A program made the position numbers and the translations under genes. Below are positions 39,501 through 51,500 of a DNA stretch of 64,000 nucleotides, piece by piece (positions within the stretch are counted from its first letter, which is position 1; the number at the start of each line of letters is the position of its first letter). Origin of the DNA: Diadema setosum (lineage: Eukaryota > Echinodermata > Echinoidea > Diadematoida > Diadematidae); contig CM067064.1 of NCBI GenBank assembly GCA_033980235.1, positions 3,007,001 through 3,071,000 on the forward strand, read 5' to 3'. Below the pieces are notes generated by a model. The model was not told the origin of the DNA and made no database searches. It saw only the letters and a program-made list of their open reading frames with translations.

Positions 39501-42500
39501 AAATTTTACATGTTTTTATTTTCGTGACTTTGACAAGTCAATTTGTAATTTGCCAATTAGATATTGCCTCCGGTAAAACATATATGTAATGTACAACTAC
39601 AGTATCTCCAAGGTTTGTAATCAATATGTCAGCTTTTCTTGAGAAAAAGGATGGTTGTACACTACAGTTACGATGTATTTCTCATTCAGCTAATATTATT
39701 CTCGATCAAGAACTCAACTTTTCACAAAATTGTCTAACAAACCTCAATTACTGAAAGGTCTGAGAAATATATGGCAAACAGTACATGTGTACATGTACAA
39801 CGTGTATGCTCACAAGATTGTCCATTTTGTGATTGTTACGAAATATTCCTTGCTGAAGGCATCTGATTCCACAATTTACAACGAACTTCAATATCAAACG
39901 CAAAACATTGTCTTTTTACTGAATTAACCTCTTTGCGGAGGAAATAATATTTCCATTTAGGGTACTACAAATACGTATGCTTATAAATCAAAAACAAACA
40001 TTTTCATTGTTAAATGCAATTGATTGATGATCAGTAAATGATTTTTGGCAACATTTCTAGAAAACATTCAGCTTTCCTGTCTTTGGATAGGTTGCAACCT
40101 TTTCATTACCTCCATAAATACAGTCAATATTAGTTAGTAATGTGGAATGACTTGTGCAGCCATTTCAGTGTTATTGTTTTGAACTAATCTCCCAGAATTG
40201 TTATGTTTGGCTTTACATCATTATGTTTAGGCGTGATATTCTGTAGATTTAAATCCGATTTCAGATTTTTTTTTTCTTTCTCAAGTCTCTACATATTTTG
40301 CTTTTTTAATGTATCAAAATCACCATAAAATTTTGATTTCAGACTTTGTCAACAAACCTCAATATCATCCCTGAATGTTGTTGACTTAAATTCATGATCT
40401 TGAAAGCAATGAAACAACATGTATACGAATCTGAATGGAAGTTGTTTACAGTTTGTAACATCATGAAAAGAAAAAAAAAATGTATTCAAATCTTTGTATT
40501 TACAATATGTTTCATAAAGTTGCAATCTGGAATCTCGTTAAATATTGCCACCAATTGTCCACCCATCCTCTAGTTTTAGTTGTCAAGGTATACTTTGGTA
40601 CTTTTAATCTTGTTCATTTCTGTTAAAGATCATTTTTGAGAGGCTCCAGGAAAATTCATTTGATGTGAACATGAGTATTGGTAAAGCTACAGTGTACTGT
40701 ACATTGTACAGTATATCAACGACCCAATGTGCAATGTATAACACACAGTGTGGATGTGATTGTGACTAAGAGGTTAATTCAACAACTTCCATTCAGATTC
40801 GTATACATGTTGTTTCATTGCTTTCAAGATCATGAATTTAAGTCAACAACATTCAGGGATGATATTGAGGTTTGTTGACAAAGTCTGAAATCAAAATTTT
40901 ATGGTGATTTTGATACATTAAAAAAGCAAAATATGTAGAGACTTGAGAAAGAAAAAAAAATCTGAAATCGGATTTAAATCTACAGAATATCACGCCTAAA
41001 CATAATGATGTAAAGCCAAACATAACAATTCTGGGAGATTAGTTCAAAACAATAACACTGAAATGGCTGCACAAGTCATTCCACATTACTAACTAATATT
41101 GACTGTATTTATGGAGGTAATGAAAAGGTTGCAACCTATCCAAAGACAGGAAAGCTGAATGTTTTCTAGAAATGTTGCCAAAAATCATTTACTGATCATC
41201 AATCAATTGCATTTAACAATGAAAATGTTTGTTTTTGATTTATAAGCATACGTATCTACTATTTGTAGTACCCTAAATGGAAATATTATTTCCTCCGCAA
41301 TTTAAACAAGATGTTATGAATAAATCTTCAGTGTGATGGAAACAAATCACTACCTGGTATTTTCCCTTCATTACTGTCTGGTTTCTGTATAAACAATGAT
41401 TATACATTACATGCACGTACACATTATGTAAAGTATGCGTGTATGTACAAGTGTGTGATAATTGCAAATAAAATATGAATGACTACGACTGCTTAGAAAG
41501 CAAATTAAAGTTGTGTGCTGTTATTTCATTATCTGTATGTTTACGAAATTAGTTCAAGCCAGATGCACTGTATACACATGTCACATATGCCAAATAGTCA
41601 CATGAATGGATTATTACAAAAGGCAGACAAGGAAATACACCCTACAGGAAACTTAATAGCCTTCACCAAATATTACATCGGATAGCAGCTAAGCTACATG
41701 TATGGGTTACATCTGCCTACAGTATGGAGCAAACTTGCATAAATTCTGCAGTCTTGCAGTTTTGCAGTTGAGTGAAATTCTGGCCTTGGCTTAAACCACA
41801 CCATGAAAGGAATAATTTACCATTTGCAGATGAAACCAAGCATTAGTGCTTCAAAATAGTTGTAAAATGTGAGTTAGACATACAATGTAGAAACAACTAA
41901 TGTACAAATATGAACCAATATACAGTTAAACTCGCCTAAGTCGACGTCGCATATGTCGAATAATCGCGTAAGTCGATGATTTTAAAAAGTCCCGATTTTT
42001 CCCCATTGACGTACGTGTATTAATTCACTCACAAGTCGAATTTTGTAAGTCGAATACTCGCCTAAGTCGATGGAATTCCAAGAACACTTTCACGGAAAAA
42101 CCATTGAATTCACTGTGCCTAAGTCGAATAAGATTTTATTGTGTAATAAATCACTGTCATTTATTATTCATTATTTATTACTCATCATTATTTTGTTTGT
42201 CAGATGAGTTTGAGGTGACAAAAAAAATGATCTAAAATCAAAATGCGAAGCGATCGCATGGGATCGTTTAACTCTCTTCGTATTTGGAGGTCCGCTGGTA
42301 CAGCCCTGTCAGCTGTCGCGCTACGTACGTACAGCGTTCCTACAGTACACATGCGTTCATTTACAAGTAGTGTACATGTACAGTATTGAGCTTGCAGTAT
42401 ACATATAGCTTGGCATTTGCAGCGCTGTGCAGTGGAGTGGTATAATGGATGAAGCTGCTGAGTTTTCAAAGCGGAAAGTAGGGGGAAAGTTACAGGCACG

Positions 42501-45500
42501 GGTAAATCAGAATTGCACCTCTACACGCATTTCAAGCCACGGTATGGTAAACTGGAATCAATCACTGCTCAAATATCGTTCATATTCACTTCCCCAAGGT
42601 TTAACAAGGGTGTAAAGTAATCGGACCTGTGCCAATACTAATGCACTGTCCATGCAAAGTTAGCCGCGGCCCTGCCAGGCGACCCGTGCTGTGGCACACC
42701 GCTCCAGCTCTCGACTCCAGAGTAGACAACGTACATGTACATTAAACATACATGTATGTACCTGTGGTGAAACTGTAAGTCGATTTTTTTCGACTTATGC
42801 ACAAGTTGAAAATCGCCTAAGTCGATGTGTTTTGCTCAGTCCCTAGAAGATCGACTTATGCGAGTTTAACTGTATTCAATGTTAAGTATTGTTAAATATA
42901 CAAATGTGAACAAAAATTGTAATAAGAATGTTTTCAGACTAAACTGTCTTGTACAGTTATGGTTTAATGAGAAAAATAGTAATATTTCCCTCATATCTCA
43001 GGCTTGATTTAAAAAATATTATATGGTTGGATGTTTTGTGATACAACTGACCTACAATTGTACACATATGCTTCAAATGTGATATCTTGAACATTTTTTT
43101 TAAATCACTGCTCCAAATGTCCCATGTGTTGCATAAAACAAGTAGTGAATGGTCATTACGAATGCAACAGAACAGGATTTCGCACTTGGAATAAAAAAAA
43201 AATGAATGCTCTAGACTAAATTCAACTTCACCTTGTTGAATTGCATTAACTTGGAATAGACACTTGTCTTACATGTACACAGGACCAATGCATTGTCCAT
43301 GTGTTTTTCAAAAGATGAGGCAATGTGAATTAAATGCCCAGCAGCGGAACTGCTGCTGCAGGAGACTGAAACTAGAACCACTGACTACTCTATGAGTCGA
43401 CATGTACTTTGACATATGGCTTGAATGTAGAAAGACTTTCAGGAATGATGACTGGCATCAGTCTCAATAAATAGCTATTGCAGAGTTGTTGATTTGAGAT
43501 TTGTTACAACCACAATCACTCTGAGAATGATCGCACAAAAGAAACAATCAACTACTGTTCAGGCGGTTTATTAACAGTGATATTGTGGGTACAGACTCGT
43601 AATCGGTTTTCACATCAGTACAATAATGATGATCAATAAAACAATTATAAGTCGGTAATGGAATCACTTACATGCATTACAGCCAATTAAATGACATAGT
43701 CCTTGAAATGTCCAGATACGATGTTTGATGCACAGATGAATGATACCTGCGACGTAAATCCAGAGGCGCTGGTTGCAATAATCCACGTTATAAATCCGGG
43801 GTAAAATCCGCGATAGATGTCCACGGTATAATGTTCACAGCGAAACGGGTAGAATCCAAACGCTATGACGACCACGTCCAGTTGATGCGTTGAATGATGA
43901 TTCACTTTATAATGTCCAACGAGGAATCCAGCCCGTCACAGCTTTGCCGTAACAATGTCCGTTGACATTAAAATATGGAGTCTATCTCCAACGTAGGCAA
44001 ATTAATTCTCTGCAGGGCAATTCCACGGTAACTAGGACACAGGTGCCAAAAATTCAAAATGATATTTTCTTTAAACACCATACATTTTCAGACAGTACTT
44101 GAGTTGAAGTTTTAAGAATCATTATGTTTTTCAATAAAAACGACCATTTTCATTTTCAAAATGGCTGCCAAAACATGCCTATAACTCAATGGTGAAAAGA
44201 GTGTATTGTTGCATAACTTTATACTCTCTGTATATCCACTTTATTAATACTCTAAACAACAATCTTTCATATGTATGCAGTTACCAGAGAAGTCTTTTAC
44301 CACACGATAGAAAAAAAAGCTGGTAGCTTTAAAGAATTTGATAAAAACTGTTAATTACTTTGATAATGATGGATGTAACGTCAGTTACCAAAAACAAGGA
44401 ATTTTTAAGTTTATTCATCAAAGAAAGTGAGCTGTATGATGTAACTTGGGATTTCTAATGTATGCCCATATGCCTTTATTTTAATACCAGAAATAAGGAT
44501 ACTTGGCATACTGGAGAGTCAAAATGAACACTACAAAATGTGTAACGTCAGTTACTGAAACGTCATACACGAGTATGTAACGTCAGTTACCATGACAGTA
44601 ATTATAACTGAGGCAAATTTTTTGACTTTTGGCCATTTCAATACATCTGGGAAGTCAACTTACAACAAAGAGCAGCAATCCCTTTCATAGGAAATGATGT
44701 CATTACCATGGTATGTCCATGGATATTTTTTTTATTTTATTTTATTTATAAACTCATTTATTCATTCATTTATCATGATTATCTTTTTTTTGGGGGGGGG
44801 GGCTTGAGCTTTCGATTTTTGATTCAGCAGAAGTTTAAGGTTAAATCATCTGGAAGTTTAGTTTGCCACATGCAGTATATGCACTCAAATTAGTACATTC
44901 CCAGTCCTACGGGATGATAAAGCTACCAAAGTTTGTAGGCCTAATTAGTGACATGATTGCATGTTAACCACATTTTCTATAAAAAAAACCAAACAAACAA
45001 ACTTCTGCACAGCTGTATACCAACAGTTTAACAATCTTCACCAATGTTTGCTTTTGCTGGCATTTTTTTTTTTCAGGAAGCTTAGTCAAGGTTCTACCTC
45101 AAGGCAAATGCACAAACAGATATTTCTTCTCTTGCACTTAAATGTGTGGTATACAATGTAGTTAACATGGCTCATCTTGTATTATGGTACGTAAGGCATG
45201 TACTCATTATTGTTTGAAACTTAACACTGATCTTGCTCAAAGTGAGAGAGGATTCTATAGGGTTTTTAAAAAAATTGTTCATACAGTGTGTATTTGTTGA
45301 TTACTTTATTCTATTCATGCAGGGACATTTTGTAATACATCACATGATAATTATGAACAGGAAGAGTTTTTTATATTGATTTTAGTATTCTTTCGTTGCA
45401 AAGTCCGATTTCTTGGTATCTCGAATTGCAAGCCGTGATATATCAGTGAAAAGGAAAAGAAAAACAGTTAAATTACTTCAAGCTAGGAATAAAACAATAA

Positions 45501-48500
45501 TGCTCTTTTGACCAAAAAAGCATTTATTTTTCTTCTTCACAGAGAAATATTAAAAGTGCTACACTTTTCATTTAAATCAATTGATGATGGAGATCATCAG
45601 GAGTAAAATAAAGAAAAGAAGGAGAAATATATCACAATAGATTTCATACATATTTATGAGTCGATACATGTTTTTTTTTCCCCATGACCTGGAAGAAATT
45701 TTGATTTTTTTTTTTTCAAGCACAAAAATATCCATGTTTTGTGTAGTACTACAAGGTATTATGGGTGGAGCACTCTATGTAGATAAAAACTTTCCTGTTC
45801 ATTAAAAAACAAACAAACAAACAAACAAACAAAAAAGTCCTTAGTCATGTCGATATATTTATACTTGGAACTGCTTAATCTATTAATGGCTCTGTGTAAT
45901 AATAAATGTTGAATATAAATTAAATCTTCAGACAAATGTCAAGAAATATCCTCTTGTGCATTTACATTATTTTTGCCCAACTGTGCTATGGCATGGGGGG
46001 GGGGGGGTGCTCCCTAAGGGCCCACCCAATATTATTTGTGTCTTTAGATTTTCTTTTAATTTGTTGCTGTAGTTGCCTGGGATTGTCACTGGTACATTGC
46101 AGCAGTATAATAACCTGCTAAATGAATTAGTTCTCTGTAAACCCCACGGCAAAGTATGTGTAACGTCAGTTACGTAACGTCAGTTACTGACATGTTTACC
46201 TTTAAGTTTTCATAGAACACAAAGAAAATGGACTACTGTTTCATTTCATTGTGTATGTATGACTGATGAACCAAGGTATGACTCCATATCAACCAAATCA
46301 TTCTGAATGGTCAGAATTATGAAATATCACATAGCTATTCCCAATCATGATTTTGCATGTGTAAACCCTATGGCAAATGTAAGCGTAACGTCAGTTACGT
46401 AACGTCAGTTACCGTCATGCCTTCACTGAAATTGGCATGGTGGTAAAAGGAGACAACTAAAGTGCACATTATTTTGCACACCTGTTCCTAAGAACCTAGG
46501 TGTATTGCCATATTAAACACATAAAGGCTAAAAGTCAGGGACATGAGATATTTCCATTTACATCTACACCATAATTTCCCATGTCCTTTTTCCGTAACGT
46601 CAGTTACCGACACATTTTCACTTGCTATGTGATAAGAAATGCAGTTTGAGAGAAAAACTTTCCACCTATTTCTTCATTCTCATGAACTTATTCATCAATG
46701 CTAATTACAAGGCCAAGGTGCTTTCATTCACAAAACTACAAGGTAAACAATTTCATGAAAATCCTTACGTGTAACGTCAGTTACCGTGGAATTGCCCTGC
46801 AGGCAAAATGTCTCCCAGGCCTTATCTCCACAAACACAGTTTGTATAGCAGGTCAGCAGGTAACACAGGACTGACTATAACAAGTCGCTTCAGAGCCAGA
46901 AGTGACGTAACTCTCAGAGCAGAGGTGTTGGGTACTCTACCTACCTCAGAATTTCTCCGGCTTATATACTATCCATTCACCCCTTTCTAGTACATTCTGT
47001 AATTTTCTCCAACCTGCGGCCACATACCTGAACATACTAGCAAGTCCAAATTCCAGGAATCCTGGATGACTCACTGCCTAACAATGTGCATAACATCATT
47101 GCCAAAATTAACTACCAATCACATTGGGCTACAGGGACAGTGCCTCACTCAGCCAGCACTTCCTAGAATTTTCTGGAATGGGTTAAATCATTCTAGATTG
47201 AGTGAGCTATAATGTATTTCCTGTCACATGCATACATGTACTGTAGCTACATGGTATACCACGTAGAAAATTCTCCACTGATCTGGTCAGCCTGTATGTA
47301 CTATATCTATATCACATATAACTATACACAGCCCAGTCGCTGTGTACATGGTACGTCGCGACAGGGCTGTACTCGCACGACCACCAACCACTAGGAGAGC
47401 GACGTAATCGTATCACGATAGCTTTGACTTTTGATACTTACGATCATTTTTGTCACCTCAAACTCATCGAGTATACTCTTCAATATTTACTCTACATCTG
47501 ATGATATTAGTATTCAAATGTACGCAATGAAACTTACCGAAATTGATCATCATTTCCAGCATGTCCACACGGTACACAATCTTTCACGCCAGGCCAAGTT
47601 TAGATATCGGGTGGTCACGTGATGTGAATGCCCTTTCAAAAGGTCGCGCTGTCGACCGTGCTGCTACACTCAAGCATGCAGCGTACGCACGGTTACTAGT
47701 ATACAGCTATAAACTGTACTGGGCTTGGCGGCGGCTGGCGTCTGGTCGGGCGAGGAACATTGAGCTCCATACCACGGTTTGTAGCAGACGCCAAGGTTTG
47801 TTCGACACTTTCAACGCACGCGCGCTCGCTCTGGAGCACATCCGGTCACGCATGCGCATAAGTCAAGGCGCCATTTTGAATTCTGCAACGACGAAGCCCG
47901 ACGGTCAGGAATTGCGCCAGAAAGTGTCATTTATTTGTTCCACGGACTTATCGCAAGTGGTCTCCATGGACCCAGTGTGGCGAACTATTCTTCTATAATA
48001 GAAACATGCATTTAACGTGAGTAAAGTATTCTGTTTAAAGGAGAAAAGTATACATGTTGCTAGGTTTTGTAGCTGTGTTGAGGTTCCTCACTTCGAGGCT
48101 GCATGCCGTGCTCGTCAGACGCTGTTTTCGCATAGCGTAACAGTGTCTGGTCGGGCTATATCACATAGAATGTTCTCCATTAATCTGGTCACCCTGTGTA
48201 CATACACATTAAAACAACCATGCATACAGCCTTGATACATGTACATAACTACTTGTGTGTACATTTGTGACAGATTACAAAAGCACATTGCAGATGAGTA
48301 ACATGTCTTTCTGTCTATCAGATGTAGGGTAGTGTGTTTACTTCAGTCACACTGATGCATACAAGATGTCCTAGACCAATCAGCCTCTTCAACTCTTCAA
48401 AGTATGAGGATTGAGGTATAATGATGGCATGAATTGGGTCTTCTTTTTCATCCACACACTGCTGCTTATGGCTCACAGGGCACCACTTCATGAAGCTCTT

Positions 48501-51500
48501 CACAATTATCTGCCATAATTTTTGCCATAGTTGCAGTTTCTATGGCAGCAGCCACGTAGCAACAATTGAGGTAAAGTTGTTATATCTGAGCCACTACCAC
48601 AGTAAATTACACTGTATGTATTTTAATTGCCATTACAGCAACATTCAATCCTTGCAAAGCCCTTTCTGAAAACGAACATGTTGGATTGGTAGTCCTGAAT
48701 TGAGGTGGCTAGGAGAACACTGCTACAAAATCCCTTACATACAACTATCTCTTGCAGAAGCCGTTACTTTGGCAACAGTTTGATTTGCTCGAATCACTGT
48801 TTGGCCATGAATTTATTAAACAACACACAAAAATATCACAAATGGACAGTGCACTTACGTACAATAGCCTTGGTGTTACAATCCCGAAAATAACATCTCG
48901 TTAAAGTGTCACTGTGACGGAGAACCGTGATATGCCTTGGTGAAACCAGGGTGGGGTGGAATAAAAGTGTCCATTCGGGACATGAGAGTTGGAGTTGGCA
49001 AACATGGCGTGAACGGTCGCAGTCATTCGGTGCTAATCCAAGAATGTTTTGTCGGTGTATGACAGATGTTATGTCTGTGCTGACGGGTGTTCTGTTGGTG
49101 CATGACATGTGGGGAACATGTCCGGGAAATGAACATACAAACAGGCCATCTTTTGGTAGTATTTCGGTGTTTGGTACATCGTTGTAAGTGTTGATGCCCG
49201 ATGGAGGTATGTGTGTAGTGCTCGCACTCATGTGAGATGTGTACACAGGGTAGCGAACGTAACAGTGTCGTTCGTACTGTTCGTAGCGGTATTGTATACT
49301 GCGTGACATTGCACGGTATGTGTAATGGGGCTGCGTTAGCAGTGGTTGTGAATGGAAGTGCGATTCGCGAAGCGATGCGATGAGTATGTCTTGCGCACTT
49401 GTACTGGTCTTCTCGCTAGCTGAATACCAGGGTTGCAGCATTGATTGCTGGAAAGGAAGGGTACGTATTACCGTTTCCGTTATGTCATTTTATCAGATTA
49501 GTGTGTCACTTTCTGGTTATTTGGATTAGCATCGTTAGATGTGGCTTTACGAGGAAATTGGCCTCGAGATATACGAGTGTTTGTCAGGTCTGAATTGCTT
49601 AGACTATTCTCGTAGTTCGGTACGCAGTGGAGTGTACTGTGGAAGTTGCGTTAGCGACATAGTCTTGAAATCTAGTCGGAAAGCTAGATGTGAATAAATC
49701 ATGGCAGCCAAGTTCGATGCTGCAGAGTTTGTGAAAGACGTCACTCTTGGTAGATTGAGAGGGTTAGTGAAAGCCCAATTGATTGAGGTTGCAACTCATG
49801 TAGATGCTGATATCAGAGAGTGTAGTCGAAAGAAAGAAATCTTTGCAGTTCTGGTGAAGAAGCTTGAACTGGGTGGTGTAGAAAATGAACACACAGACCA
49901 GAGTGAGAGTACAGATGAGATTGAGAGTGCTGGTAGAAAAACTGCTCCAAGTACTACTACTACATGTATTACAAGACCTAGTGAGATGAGGGTAGATTCC
50001 ACACAACTAGAACTGGCTAGATTGGAGTTAGAAAAAGAAAAAATGAAGGCAGAAAATCTGAGACTTGAACAAGAGTTAATGAAACGTCAAATTGAGTTGA
50101 CCCAGGCCCAGGCCAGTAACGTCCCAGGGGATAGGCATAATGTTACTATGTCGAGACCAATGACGCCCGACATTGCAAAAATGGCAAACACAGTCCCCCG
50201 CTTTGATGAAGAGGATGTAGACTCTTTCTTTTTCTCCTTTGAGAGAATAGCCAGGAATTTGGAGTGGGAGAAGAAATATTGGTCTATGATAGTACAACAA
50301 AAGCTCACAGGCAAGGCACATTCAGTAGTGTCTGCTCTCTCGGATGAGGAGGCAAATAACTATGACACAGTTAAGGAAGCAGTCCTTCTTGCCTATCAGT
50401 TAGTCCCAGAAGCTTACAGGCAAAAGTTTCGAGGATTTAGGAGAGGTTCGGGACAGACCTACGTAGAGTTTCAGAGAGAAAAAGAAATTCTGTTTGATCG
50501 ATGGGTTCGATCAATGAAAGTAGATCTCACTTATGACAATTTGAGAGAGATAGTGTTGATGGAGGAGTTCAAGAAATCGACACCTCCAGATCTGAGAACA
50601 TATTTGGAAGATCGAAGAGTACATGATGTAAGGAGTGCAGCAGTCACCGCTGACCAGTATGAGTTGACACATAAAGTGAAAACAAAAAGTCCTGAGGGAA
50701 AGACGAAGTTTGATCAGTTGAGAAATCCCGACACTCAAAAGTGGCACAGTAGTCATAGTGAACGCAGGGATAAAGTAAAGACTGAATCACAGAAAGAGCG
50801 ACCAAAATCGCCACGGCCTCAATACAAAGAAGTGAGATGCTTTTTCTGTGGGAAAACAGGTCACATTAAGTCCGAATGTAGGCGATTGCTGGAACAGAAT
50901 GAAGCAAAAGAAAAACAAAAGCAAAAAGCAACACATGGTTTAGTCCATGCAGACACACGTACACAGAGCAGCTCAGATGCTGAAACAAAAGAGAAACAGC
51001 ACCAAGCAGCCACCAATGGTTTTGTTAGGTCAAGTGTAAGTGATGAACAGCGTCACCCAAATGTTGTGAAAAGCAGTGTCTCAAAAATGACAGATACATG
51101 TTCAAGTGGTCGTGTGGATGAAAAGTACAAGGACTTCATTTCCAAGGGTACAGTTACCATTGCTGAATTTAGAGTATCGGTTGTTATCCTTCGTGATACT
51201 GGAGCTACACAGTCCCTCATGGTAGGAGATGTGAAGAGTATGCCCATAGACTGTAACACGGGTAGGAAAGTACTGATACATGATGTCAACGGAGGAACGC
51301 AGGCAGTCCCTCTATTCCGAGTGAATTTGGATAGTGAACTGATTTCAGGGGAAGTGATTGTGGGAATTGTTCCATTTCTCCCTATGGATGGAGTTTCCTT
51401 TTTGCTTGGTAATGACCTTGCAGGAGGTCGAGTGAGTGTCCTTCCGGTTGTTTCTGAAGTCCCAGTGTACGAGCGAGAAACCGAAAAACTGGTCGATGAA

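Noticed and set aside
47543..47998. 151-residue plus-strand frame in the CpG-rich stretch
   Set aside because: Long frames are expected by chance in CpG-rich DNA with few stop codons; composition is Arg/Ala-rich and no domain is visible.
48318..48520. Minus-strand frame with protein-like composition ([36 protein letters not shown])
   Set aside because: It reads like a real protein fragment, but I could not match it to a family, it lacks clear splice sites that fit HELZ phases, and it lies in an intron. It may be a transposon remnant.
49108..49130. Primer-binding site after the 5' LTR
   Set aside because: A TGG-containing stretch follows the LTR, but I could not match it to a tRNA 3' end, so I do not name a primer.
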